A program made the translations under genes and the position numbers. Source: Mortierella sp. BCC40632 (lineage: Eukaryota; Mortierellomycota; Mortierellomycetes; Mortierellales; Mortierellaceae). From it: a stretch of 35,262 nt of DNA. Every line of letters begins with the position of its first letter. Position 1 is the stretch's first letter. The DNA lies in contig WAEK01000050.1 in assembly GCA_011634665.1 (NCBI GenBank), positions 1-35,262 of the forward strand, written 5' to 3'. Positions 21,573 through 31,479 of the stretch are shown one piece after another. A model generated the notes under the pieces. It did not search any database. It had not been told where the DNA came from and saw only the letters and a program-made list of their open reading frames with translations.

Positions 21573-21599
21573 AAAAATTCACTTTTGCAGACCTCCAAA

Positions 21600-21755
21600 T
21601 TACCCCATCGACCCCAGCTGGATTTTAAGTACATCAACATTACAATGAATAATCCATGTAACCATGCCATCCTCTGTTTTTACCACACTCATCGCCATTG
21701 TCTCTGTATATTTAAGTCCCTGGACCTTACCACCTTTCAACCTAACTCTTTGCAT
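21600..21755 (-). CDS. N-terminal piece of the 21.1-21.8 kb gene
   Basis: A 51-codon minus ORF starting at an ATG (21755) and stopping at 21600-21602. It is well mixed in composition (RLKGGKVQGLKYTETMAMS, then MVTWIIHCNVDVLKIQ). It sits 28 bases upstream of the 143-codon ORF in the same direction, and a bridging frame over 21575-21600 reads NLEVCKSEFF. The two most likely form one gene of about 200 residues. The start is plausible because the same frame has a stop just upstream. Function unknown. Confidence 0.45.
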   Translation of the reverse strand: MQRVRLKGGKVQGLKYTETMAMSVVKTEDGMVTWIIHCNVDVLKIQLGSMG

Positions 21756-22039
21756 TATTTGCCCATGCTAATCTGTCCCATTTGTTCCGGATTTGACCAA
21801 CCAAAAAACCTTGGTCCTCCCCACTGCTGGCTTCCAGCCCCTCCTTTCCCTAGTACAAACCTCTAACACCCTTCCCTTTTTGTATACCATATTACCCGCT
21901 TTTTATAGAAGTTCAATTTTGATCTATTATGTTAAATAAAAACTTGTTCTTGTTACACTCAACGTAACACTTTCACTCTACCTTGCAAATTATTAACAAT
22001 GTGTGTCAGTAACAGTACCCCTTAGACCCATCGACACCT

Positions 22040-22131
22040 GGGCACGCACCGTACCTTTTAAAAGTCCTGATGGTGACTCTTGATGGCGTTGTGATTCTGT
22101 GAGATGGATATGTCCCAGAGTTTGACCCCCT
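22040..22131 (+). repeat. dispersed repeat, copy A
   Basis: This shares about 90 bases with 35176-35262. The first 17 bases (ggcacgcaccgtacctt) are identical. The middle aligns with small indels, and the end (gatggata, then gtcccagagt, then tgacccc) is nearly identical. Flanks on the left do not match, so the repeat starts at ggcacg. Copy A lies about 220 bases upstream of the LSU rRNA fragment. It may be a short transposon, a transposon end, or part of a ribosomal spacer. Confidence 0.8.
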
Positions 22132-22350
22132 CCTCCCTCCCTTTTATCCTTTCCTCCCCTCCTTTACTAACCTGATTTTGCCTGCCCGTTGCCCCTTCAT
22201 ATTTTCCCCAAAATCTCAATCATCCCCTTTCTTCCCTTTATATAGCTCCCTGCCCCGACCCCGAAGCTTGAATCCCTTTCCTCCTGCCTCCTTAATAATC
22301 CGCCCTCCAAATTTCTTGCTTCCTAGAGGAGAATTTATAAGAGGGTTATA

Positions 22351-22470
22351 ATAACTGGCTTGTGGCAGCCAAGCGTTCATAGCGACGTTGCTTTTGGATC
22401 CTTCGATGTCGGCTTCTTCCTATCATACTGAAGCAGAATTCAGTAAGCGTTGGATTGTTCACCCACCAAT

Positions 22471-22521
<51 letters not shown>

Positions 22522-22918
22522 TACTGATGAAGTGTTGTTGCAATAGTAATTGAAGTTAGTACGAGAGGAACACTTCATTCGGATAATTGGTATTTGGGTC
22601 TGCCTGAGCAGGCAATGACCCGAAGCTATCATCCGTTGGATTATGGCCGAACGCCTCTAAGTCAGAATCCGTGCTAGAACGCGACGATTACCGCCTTTTC
22701 CGATATCTAGTTGAATACGAATAGGTTCGGCCCTGAGTCATACTACGTGGGGAGGTCTTGCATGGCGGAAAGGCTGTGTGAGGCACCTGCTTTTTAAAAC
22801 AAAATATTGGAAGAGATAAATCCATTGCAGACGACTTTTTATGAACAGGGTATTGTAAGCAGTCGAGTAGCCTTGTTGCCGAGCTGCTGGAGATTAAGCC
22901 CATTGTTTACAGATTTGT
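22351..22918 (+). rRNA. large-subunit (25S/28S) rRNA, 3' fragment
   Basis: The last 570 or so bases of a eukaryotic cytoplasmic LSU rRNA. It begins at ataactggcttgtggc in the peptidyl-transferase region and includes the sarcin-ricin loop agtacgagaggaac (22558-22571). It runs through cgcctctaagtcagaatcc and ends near cattgtttacagatttgt, the usual 3' end. The variable part near 22690-22830 differs from yeast, as expected. No SSU, 5.8S or upstream LSU sequence is recognisable. Just upstream, 22310-22350 shows only faint similarity (ccctc, aattt, ctagagg), and the invariant block that should precede ataactggc is altered. This is an isolated or broken rDNA copy. Confidence 0.95.
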
Positions 22919-24110
22919 TTTTTTTTTAAAAAAACGATTCTTTCTTTCTTTTTTTATAATAAAAGCTTGTTGCGTAAAGATCAGAGAGAGATCATTGTCC
23001 TTAAGAAAAAAAAAAAGGGCGCGCCCCTCTGTTGTGTCCCCTCCCCCTACAACAACTCCTAACCAACCAATCCCTGCATTTCTTAACCTCACAAGAGTTT
23101 CTTGACCCTGAACACAAGACCTTCTTTGATTTTTATTAATTCCCTTTTAACCCTGATTTTAATTTTCCTTTCCTTGGACTTTTATTTCATTTTACTTTTG
23201 ATTTTGATTCCTTTCTGATATCTGATCATTTCCTTTGCCATTTTTACTTTTGAGCCTTTCTTAAATTTTTTGATTTCGATCTCGAGATTAAAGAAAGCTT
23301 TTTTCCTCCCTCCTCCTTTCCGCTGTCTCCGTCCCTTGCTTTCAACTCGCCATCGTTCTATGGAGCTTTCCTCCCCTTAAAGATGATCCACCTTTTCCGA
23401 ACGGCTCAGCTCCTTAAATGACGATTGATCTTTTTTTGAACCCCCTTTTTCATCTGAAACTAAGGACGATTCCTGACCAAGTCCTGACTGATACTTTTAA
23501 AATCTTCATCACATTCGATACTATATTGTAACCTTTGTACATGATATTGTTTTCAAAACCGAGTTTGTCACTTTTAATCACTCCCTTTAAGAATAGCCAT
23601 TTTCACCTTCCTGAAGTAAACCAACTCCTTTTTCATACTTCCCCTCAAACTTGATTCCCCACCCCTAACCCCCTTTTAGATTTATCAAGGATCCCTTTTC
23701 GAATATAACGATTCCTTGCATAGGCTTTGTGACGATGATATTATATAGTCTTGTGATAAAATTTTTACCAGAGGCAGCCATTCAGGGATCATTAAATGAA
23801 TTTCGCCACAATTATTTTTCCTTAATGAATATTTGGTCCATTTTTTTGTCATTCCATTGATGAAATATCCACGATCGTCCTTGCTCTCCCCTCGGTTCCA
23901 AAATGGTTATACATATAATACCCTTTTTCCATCAAGTTTATGGCATATTATTATCAAAAACGAACATGACATCAGTATTTTATCACTTTTTCATATATTA
24001 CATGCCAAAATGACAATTCACTAATCCACACCCACCTTAGTTTCTTTTTGTTTTTTTTCATTCCTTTTTTGAAGAGGAAGTGTCAAGACCGGCCTTTTTT
24101 TTCAGTAAGC
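22919..24110. other. spacer after the rRNA fragment, no supported gene
   Basis: It starts with a T run and then an A run (22918-22933), followed by T/C-rich sequence with small A-runs (23005-23016). This may be the transcribed or external spacer after the LSU, but no spacer repeats are visible. Confidence 0.45.
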
Positions 24111-24113
24111 GAT

Positions 24114-24341
24114 TCAATGCTCGAAGATGAGTAACCTGACTTCAAAATCTTTCATCGCGCCTGGTGGCTGCCGCCGAGCAGAGTTAAACCACCACCAACA
24201 CCTGCTTGGGGAAGCCGCGGGTCTCGACGGAGGGTCCCTCTGGTCTTTTTTTCTCCCTCTAGGTCCTCGTCTTCTTTTGTCCGAGTTCGTAGCTGCTGCT
24301 GGCAAAGAGGTTTTTGTTTGATCCTTGAAAAACTGTGACAT
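24114..24341 (-). CDS. GC-rich basic ORF
   Basis: The minus frame from an ATG at 24341 gives 75 residues. A short polar start (MSQFFKDQTKTS) is followed by a strongly basic stretch (DKRRRGPRGRKKDQRDPPSR), a tryptophan cluster (CWWWF) and an acidic-hydrophobic end (AMKDFEVRLLIFEH). The region is much richer in G and C than its neighbours. The opposite strand is also open (24127-24321, 64 residues, with a leucine-rich end). The longer 106-codon version of the minus frame adds an N-terminus read from T/C tracts and is less likely. Function unknown; the arginine-rich stretch could bind nucleic acid. Confidence 0.4.
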   Translation of the reverse strand: MSQFFKDQTKTSLPAAATNSDKRRRGPRGRKKDQRDPPSRPAASPSRCWWWFNSARRQPPGAMKDFEVRLLIFEH

Positions 24342-25038
24342 TGTGCTTTTCTTTTTTTTTCTTTCTTTTGCTTTTTTTAATGAAAAGGGATAAAGGTGAA
24401 AACAGGGACAAAGGTGTGGAAATGGAGAAGACACCTCTCCGCTCTTTTTCAGTCTTCTATTTTATACTATTCAGTTTTTGATATTGTGACTTGTTAACTC
24501 AGGGATAATGGCGAAGTTGTTGCCCCGATAAGACTATTTCTCCTTTGAACAATCATCAGGCAATGCCATGTTCAAGCAAAGCCATGTTCTAAAAAAAGAC
24601 CAAACAGCCCACCCTTTTTCAAAACCCAGTTATTCACAGTTCCGAAAATCCCAAAGATATCTTTTTACAACCAATTTAAATTTTTCCTTATCTCTATCAC
24701 ACAAAACATCAACTTTCACACCGGATTTCCAATCCTTTTGTGCGGAGCCTTTTTTCCCTGATTTTGGAAATTTCTTCCGACATTTCCATATCTCACGCAA
24801 CACCCTACTATATTTAATTTATTTTCTGCTTTTCCTTTTTAATCCTTTCTTTCCCTTCTCCCTACCATTTTTTAGATGACCGACGCATTGATTTGAGAAC
24901 CCTTCGATTAAAAGATCTTTTCCTCGCTTAATTAGATTCACCTCTTAGAGATTTCTAGGCTCCCTTGTCGAGCACTTTTTTTCCGAGCTTCCACCAAATC
25001 GATTTAAAACCTTGCTAAACACAAAGCGTTTGGAGTAT

Positions 25039-25335
25039 TCAACACACGACAAGTCTCAACACCGAATTCGCAATCCCCGCGAACGACCGTTTCCACCTTC
25101 CAGTGATTTCTATTTGATCTCCCGTCCAACCTTCAATATTTTCATAAACGCTTCTCACTACTCCATTCACATCCTTATACTCCAATTTGGAGATCACTGT
25201 AATTATTTTGTTCTTGCTTTGGTTCCTCGTAGTACACGTTGCTTTCCTGTAAATACATCCACCCATAATAAATTTTTCATCTTTCCAATCCATCTGTTCA
25301 GCTGTGGCCTCGAATTTCATTCCATCTCTCAGCAC
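25039..25335 (-). CDS. conserved-looking domain of a lysine-rich repeat protein
   Basis: A 98-codon minus frame with a balanced, soluble composition: KFEATAEQMDWKDEKF, then KNKIITVISKLEYKDVNG, then YENIEGWTGDQIEITGRW. Alternating hydrophobic residues suggest a small beta-barrel or similar fold, which is inference. Upstream on the same strand, 25360-25440 adds TVTEEMLTEVVNTQLEIE in another frame, and then comes the lysine-rich 12-bp repeat. Together they suggest one gene of about 240 residues from 25768 to 25039. The 133-codon plus ORF at 25012-25413 covers the same bases and is rich in F, S, H and P; I take it as antisense. Confidence 0.5.
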   Translation of the reverse strand: MLRDGMKFEATAEQMDWKDEKFIMGGCIYRKATCTTRNQSKNKIITVISKLEYKDVNGVVRSVYENIEGWTGDQIEITGRWKRSFAGIANSVLRLVVC

Positions 25336-25448
25336 AAGCTACAATCCCTTATTGTTTTTGACATTACTAAGCAGAGAGCAAAAACTAGACCTCTATCTCC
25401 AACTGGGTATTAACTACTTCCGTTAACATTTCTTCTGTAACCGTCGCT

Positions 25449-25630
25449 TTGGTACTTTTTGCTTTTGGTGCTTGCTTTGGTGCTTTTGCTTTGATGCTTG
25501 CTTTGATGTTGTTTTGCTTGGATGTTTTTGCTTTTTGATGCTTGTTTGATGTTTAAGCTTGGATGTTTCTTTTTTTGGATGCTTGCTTGGATGTTTGTTT
25601 GGATGCTTTTTTGATGCTTGTTTTTGATAC
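25449..25630 (-). repeat. 12-bp minisatellite encoding Lys/Ala/Ser/Gln repeats
   Basis: Degenerate copies of a unit close to tttgatgcttgc, with period 12 and drift to 11-13. Because 12 is a multiple of three, one minus frame reads as a four-residue repeat (KASKQTSKQASKKR near 25565-25610). Elsewhere indels move it to the other two frames. Confidence 0.8.
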
Positions 25631-25768
25631 AGGCTGTTTTTTGACGTTAGGGCTTGACGTTATACTTGTTGTTTTTTTAACAAAGGTTGGCTTTTTGAAG
25701 ATGAGAATGAGAGTTGGGTCAAGAAGTAAATGTGTGGCCAATGTCTTTTTTAGTAACAATGTCAGCAA
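25553..25768 (-). CDS. N-terminal part of the lysine-rich repeat protein
   Basis: A 71-codon minus frame. A hydrophobic start (MLTLLLKKTLATHLLLDP) is followed by a lysine, serine and threonine-rich region that runs into the 12-bp repeat (residues 50-68). Similar low-complexity lysine/alanine tails occur in linker-histone-like and nucleolar proteins, but nothing here is diagnostic. It lies directly upstream of, and in the same direction as, the 25039-25335 domain. A plus-strand ORF over 25563-25793 is its antisense. Confidence 0.4.
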   Translation of the reverse strand: MLTLLLKKTLATHLLLDPTLILIFKKPTFVKKTTSITSSPNVKKQPVSKTSIKKASKQTSKQASKKRNIQA

Positions 25769-25799
25769 CGCACTCCCTCCATTTATACTTTAATAACAC

Positions 25800-26990
25800 C
25801 CTTCAGTTTCTTACATCCTGTTGCGCCTCCCCATCCTCAACCTCGCCTTTTACCCCCTCCTCCTGAGGCATGAGTTTCAGAATTTAGTCTAGTAGTAATT
25901 ATTCTTTTGTTCTTTTTTTCATTAAAACTTTTTTCCTCCTCCTTGCCTTGCTTTTGTTAATCTATCTAGATTATAATGACTTGTCCGGATTTTCCTGACC
26001 TTGTTGAGTGCCTTTGTTCCAGAGCAGAGCCCATTTATTTTTCCTTTAGGATTCCTTTTGATTTTTTGTTCCCATTTTCATTTGAAAAGAGAAAATTTGT
26101 TTGAGCATCGACATTTCCTCGATTTGATCTAGGACCTTTTAATCCAAAAGCGAGTTTCTTGTTCAGACCCCATAATGAAATTGATTGTCTAAATCTCTTT
26201 GATTTTTTTAACTTTATAATTTTAGCTTTTTATCCCTTTTATTTTTTAAATTTTCTGAGGATTTTTTTACTACATTTCATTTCCCTAATCTCTTCCTTTT
26301 CGTTTCCTTTGAAAGCATAACATTTAATTCTTTTATTGCTAGTTTCTCTTAATATCGCTTTTTAATTTTCTTTTTTTTACCTTTTTCCTTATCTTTTCAT
26401 TATTTTATCCTAATCTCCTCTGAATTTAACACTTTTTTAGTCCAGGCCTATTTTCTCCCATTTCATCAACCCTACTGATTTTTTTTATCCATGCCCCTAC
26501 ATTTTTGACCAAACAAACATTTTGTTCTAAAGGCCGAGGAGGGCACCTTTTAATGACCCAACCTTTTTTTTATACAACCTAGTGTGTTTTTCCCCTCCCT
26601 GTCTATCTATTCATTTTTTTTTTATAAATATTTTTTATTTTGCTTTAAAAGTGCAGCAATATCAGTCTTAAACCCTATCCATGCTTTTTGACTCCAGTTT
26701 TTTACGAGAACCCCACCCCTGTTAACAGTGGGTGATTGACGCCTCCGTACAGATCCTTTTTTTTTCCCTATGCAAGTTCATCTGCGAACATTCTCATTAC
26801 AAGCTTTGCGTTTTCTACCTTCCATCACTCACCCCCTTAGAAAACTCCCCGGCACTCCACAAAAAAATCACTGTAAACAGTATGCACTTTTGTCGGTAAT
26901 GGTCAATCATGCGGAGAATTTCATTCCTGACCCATGGCTTCCCCAACCCTCAACAACCATTTGAAACGTCCAAGATATTAATCCGAAAGC
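25800..26990. other. T/C-rich DNA, no supported gene
   Basis: Mostly T and C tracts, with the strongest pyrimidine bias around 26200-26650. A plus ORF at 26770-26964 lies where the minus strand is also partly open. No motif. Confidence 0.45.
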
Positions 26991-27002
26991 AATCGTCCAT
27001 AC

Positions 27003-27377
27003 TTATAAATCTTTTGATTCATCTTTTTTTGAGTGGGATAGACTGGCACTAAACACCAAACGTCCTCCATCAATGATAACAACGCCATTAAAAGATTCCC
27101 CGATTAATGTGGCTCCATCTGTCTCCCCACATAGTAAGCTTCAGTATCCGACACTTCCAGTCGCCGTGCACTTCACCTTCTCAGTTTTGCCCCTCATTGC
27201 CCCTCGCCACTGTTGGAAATGGTCACTGTTACGGCGATTTTCGATAGTGATTCTTCCGACCTTCTTTAGTCTTTGGACGGTACTTTTGACATACTTATGC
27301 TTCCATATTTTCAAAAATCCATAGTGATCATTCACAGTCTTAGTAGTCAATGAATTGTATTTTGAATCAACCCCCAT
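27003..27377 (-). pseudogene. unrecognised minus-strand gene, one frame change
   Basis: A 78-codon minus frame (27377 to 27141) is basic, with STVQRLKKVGRITIENRR in the middle. It is followed in a second frame by CGETDGATLIGESFNGVV and DGGRLVFSASLSHSKK to a TAA at 27003-27005. Both read as soluble protein. The frame switches near 27140. The basic helix-like first half might bind DNA, but there is no motif to name. The plus ORF at 27073-27324 is probably antisense. Confidence 0.42.
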
Positions 27378-27564
27378 CCTTTCTCATCCAGACCTGAAGA
27401 GTTCTAAGTTATTTTTGAAGAAAACAGTCTGTCTTTACAAAGTTCGAAGTTGACTTTGCGCATCCTCGGTATGTTCCCCCAATACTTCTGTTCATTGACT
27501 TGCTTTTTTCTGCCCAACTCCTTTTGGAGAATTTCAACTGACATACTTGTTTTTTTTGGACTTC

Positions 27565-27800
27565 AGGATTCCTCCATCTTGTTTTTTTTTTGCTTTCCCT
27601 TGCTTTTTCTTTTATGTCTCCTCTACTTGATCTTTGAGTCTTTTTTCTTTTGGAATGTCCCCCTACTTTGATCAGTGAGTTCTTTTTTCTTTCGATTCTC
27701 CCTCCTTTTTTTCTTTTGCATCTCTACTTCTGATTGGTGGAAGCCTTTTTTTTTTTTTTTATCCCCTAATTTCTGACTAGTTTTTTTTCTCTTGAGATTA
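27565..27800. repeat. degenerate tandem repeat, period about 40
   Basis: Units consist of a mixed part like ctcctctacttgatc, then gtgagtc, then a T-rich part ending ttcttttgg. Starts fall near 27616, 27656, 27697, 27721 (a partial unit) and 27761. The minus strand reads as a lysine-rich ORF (27623-27823) because of the A tracts, but the period is not a multiple of three. Confidence 0.65.
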
Positions 27801-28272
27801 CGCGTAAAAACCAACTGAAACAAACTCTATTCGTGGAGACACAGGGCCACTTTTGTAACCTTTTTGCCGGACCATTCGAGTTTTAAAAAACGGATCCTTT
27901 TACAAAATGGGAATAGCTCCGATGATTGGTGACTTTTAACCGATGACACTCGATCCCGGACTTCACCACTAACTTAATCTTGATATTTTTTTTTGTCAAC
28001 TAGATTACGCGTGGAAAATAAAAATCCCCTCTAACTTCCAACCTTTTTTATGACCCATTCATCTACATAATGTAGTCTTGTTGATCCTTTTTCCCTTGTC
28101 CCATGGTTCCTACATTGCATACAATGATCAGGGTCAAGTTCAACACCCATATTCATGTATCTCTTTTTACATACTAGTATGATTTCAGCCCCCCATCCCT
28201 TTTTTATTCTTTTATTCCTTTCACATTTTGATCCTTATCAACATCCGGTTTTTTTCATTTTTCTTAATCCCC

Positions 28273-28535
28273 GTCTTTTGAGCATAATGCCACTTATTTA
28301 ATCCAAATTTCCTTTTTCAACCTTTTGTCTGTCTTAAGTTTTGAGAAGTTACATCCCTTTTCTAACCACTTTTTTTTTTTAAATTGATTTTGTCTCGAAG
28401 TTTTGAGTTCACTCCTTTTATTTTCCAAACCATTTTTATATTTTTCAAACAATATTGATCCCCGTCTCTTGAAGTTTTGAGTAAAATAAACCACTTTATT
28501 TTTCTAAACATCTTTTATTTTCTTAAACAACATTG
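28273..28535. repeat. degenerate tandem repeat, period about 60-70
   Basis: Four units start at a gtct core near 28273, 28331, 28392 and 28464. The shared core is gtctcttgaagttttgag, followed by an A/C part, a T-rich part and aaacaa-attgat before the next core. The minus ORF 28294-28494 reads across it. Confidence 0.7.
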
Positions 28536-28972
28536 ACTTGGTTATCGAACCTTTTTTTGAAATCTTCTGTTTATTACATGTTTTCAAGTTTATGTTTCTT
28601 ACCTCTTTTTTGTTATTGCTTTTATACTTACTTCTCCACTCCTGTATTAACCTTTTTTTCAGTTTTCAATGACACTTCAAGAACCTTACCCTTTCTTTTC
28701 CTTGATATTCCTACACATTCACACTTTTTCTGTCGTTTAATTTGTATGGACATTTCTTCCTTCGTTTTACTTTTATTTCTTCCCTCCAAACCCAACATTT
28801 TAAGACGACCACTCCATGGTCGATGCCATACTATTCCGTCCTAATTTGGAGCTCAGCTTATTATTTTCTTTGATTATTATTATTGTTTTCCCTTCCCTTT
28901 CTTAAACATCTATTCAGTTCTACCGTTTGCTCCATTTTTAGATTTTTCTTTTTTTTTTTTAGTTTTTCTTTT

Positions 28973-29450
28973 TCAGTTCTTTTCAAAATAGTTCTTTTCG
29001 TCCACTACATAATCTCTGCTCTCATCTAAAAGATCATTCACATCCGACTCCACTACGAAGGGATTTTAAAGCGTTCAGGGGTCTTGAACATTAAGAGTTT
29101 CGCATCATTAATATCGAGAAAGGTCATGTCAGAGGGATTGTACTATCAGATTCTCCCATTCCGCTGAATAATCCAGTCCTGGCCTTCGAAATAGCTCTGA
29201 AAATCCTGGCTCAAATCATCGTATTGTTATCCTTCCTCAGCCAGAAATGTTCTCAACCCTTGGTCCACATTATCACAAGGCGTCAATCTTTACAAAATCG
29301 AGCCGAACTTGGCCACAAATATAGTCCTTCTGAATCCAATCCGGACCAGTTTTCGAAGCTTTTGACATCATTGAAATGATCATCCAGCCGATGGACACCT
29401 TTCTTGCCACTCGTTCCTTTTTCATAACGACTGATTCCTTTTGCTATTTA
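28973..29450 (-). pseudogene. acidic minus-strand protein remnant
   Basis: Coding-like pieces follow down the minus strand. They are GVHRLDDHFNDVKSFENWSG and YLWPSSARFCKD (about 29300-29430), DNVDQGLRTFLAEEG, YDDLSQDFQSYFEGQDW and DINDAKLLMFKTPERFK (29060-29280), then VVESDVNDLLDESRDYV to a TGA at 28973-28975. All are acidic and hydrophilic and agree in character, with stops or frame changes between them. They probably form the C-terminal 150 residues of one protein. The plus strand is open over about 29130-29370 but encodes a hydrophobic, less natural sequence. I do not recognise the family. Confidence 0.48.
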
Positions 29451-29499
29451 TTTTTTTTTGAGTTTTTTTTGTATTTCCTTTTTCACTAGTTTTTTCCGC

Positions 29500-30900
29500 A
29501 TTAGTTTTGTACATAGAAGTAACACTATTTTGAACTCAGTGTCAACAAAAGTCATTTTTGTCGCTTGAGATCGTCTATTAAACGTAGAGATTTTTAACTG
29601 AGTTAAAGACTCCTATCAAAAAAGTTTCGGGATTATTTTTTTCTTTTTTTTTTCTTTCTGTCAGAAATCCGCTGAACATGTTTAAGATTACCATCTCGAC
29701 TCCGACAGGACATTTTAATGGACTTGATACTCAGGGATTACAACGTTCTGTGAATAGATCAGGAAATTCTTAAATAGACGAGAGAATAGTGTGAAATGAT
29801 TTTGAATATGGCAAGAAATAATAGTGTGTGTGATAAATCTATCGGCCTTTTATTCATGCTATCCGGATGCTCACATGTCCTATTGCCCCCTATTCTTTGA
29901 TATTTCTTTTTTTTTTTCTCTGATCTAGGCCCCTCCTCAAAGCCCCAACATATACCCCCACTCTGCACCTCGAATCCCTTTACATATGCCCCATCCTGGT
30001 AATATGTACCAATCCTGAATTTTTTCTTTTTAACACAACCTCCCTAAAACACATTACATCTTCTTTGAACGTATTTCGATACTTCAGTATCATAGTAGTT
30101 TTTGAACGTTACGCAACTATTTTCATTATTTTTGCCTTTTTCTCCGCACTATCATTTAGAAGAGCTTTTAAACTTCTTTTTGTCACCCTTAGCCATGCTC
30201 CTAACCCAAAATACATGCCTAATTATGAGTCGTCATCAACTATTAGTAAAGAGCTGTTCTCAGTCCTCCCCCATTATTTCTACTAATTATTTCTCTCTTT
30301 CTATTTCAAAGAGTGGAGAGATTATTATTATTTTTATTGATTGAAAAAGATGTCCATTCTATTACTTTTATTGCTTATCCGACCATTGAATTCTTCAATT
30401 CAATGGGCGGAATTGATGCGATAAACATTAGGAAAGTTCTTTAATTAATGACCACCTTGATACTTTTAACTTTTTCTTGGAGCTGGATTATCTCCATTTC
30501 TAATACACCAATTATCTTATTTGAACAGATACCTTAGATGAATTCACCTTTTTTATTTCTTGCCAGGGCCATTTCATTCTATCAATAATGATTGAACACA
30601 CCCACATAACATCATCCCTCTCTGCTTCTAACTAATTCCCTTATCCTGTTGACCTTTTGCGTTATCAGAATTTGATTTAACCCCCTAAAAGTTCGCCTCC
30701 ACTGTCAAACCCTGCCTCAACATTTAAATCCGACACTGAACATCCCTTATCAATCTGATGGCTTACTCAATATTTTACCCTTAATCCCCCTAAACCCATC
30801 CCTCACTCCTATTTCTTTTGACCACCTAAAGCCCAAACGGTCAGCTTCATAGTTGACCAAAGCCCTAGACCGTTTTTTCAAACATCCATTCGAAAACGCC
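29500..30900. other. mostly non-coding-looking DNA
   Basis: AT-rich, with T tracts near 29450, 29640 and 29910. A minus ORF at 29759-29968 (69 codons) and plus ORFs at 30065-30344 have no recognisable motif, and I do not support them as genes. Confidence 0.4.
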
Positions 30901-30929
30901 AATTCCCCCGGAAGACCCTTACCAAATTA

Positions 30930-31479
30930 AGCTTTGCTTTTATCGAGTAGAAGTTCTATCAATGATTCTTCCGCAGAATGTCATCAGCCTTTTTATTCGT
31001 TATACCTAGATTCAGTTTGGTTTGTTGATGAGAACTCGTTGCATAGCAATTCGGACCCCTCCTATATTTAAGCAAAAATACTCAATTAGTCGAGGACAAA
31101 ACTTTTCCACACAATCCTTTCCAACACTTGTACACTTTGGGACTCTTTTTCGTAACACCGATACCGCCTATTATCACCAACCATCGTCTACCCATAAAGA
31201 AAGTGCTCAAGACATCAGATACTCTTTTGATCTTGAAAACGATTTTTATTCTGCTCGCGATGACCTAGAACAGACATTAAGAGACAAAGGAGATCTCCAA
31301 CCGACGCTACACTGGCGACTTTGAGGATGCTACTAAAAAGATACAAGAGACTAAAGGATGAGGTGGCTGATTTCCGACAATACGACTTGATAAAAGGGCA
31401 TGAAGAGAACATGAAGGAAATAATCCATCTTTCAGCTTTTTATGTTATGCGCACGTATAACCCTATAGAAGAATCTTAA
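30930..31479 (+). pseudogene. coiled-coil-like plus-strand gene, frame-broken
   Basis: Coding-like pieces follow on the plus strand. SSAECHQPFYSLYLDSVW and FVDENSLHSNSDPSYI are near 30950-31062. Then come a 100-codon ORF (31022-31324) with SAQDIRYSFDLENDFYSARD and LEQTLRDKGDLQ, a short piece with GDFEDATKKIQETKG, and DEVADFRQYDLIKGHEEN to a TAA at 31477-31479. The charged heptad-like stretch at 31200-31420 suggests a coiled coil. The plus strand is purine-rich here, which supports the strand. At least two frame changes occur, near 31060 and 31300. Function unknown. Confidence 0.5.

Noticed and set aside
22346..22903. Minus-strand ORFs of 65 and 71 codons
   Set aside because: They lie wholly inside the LSU rRNA fragment and are shadows of it.
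25012..25413. 133-codon plus-strand ORF
   Set aside because: Although long, it is antisense to the more protein-like minus frame 25039-25335 that continues the lysine-rich repeat gene; its composition is F/S/H/P-heavy as expected of an antisense frame.
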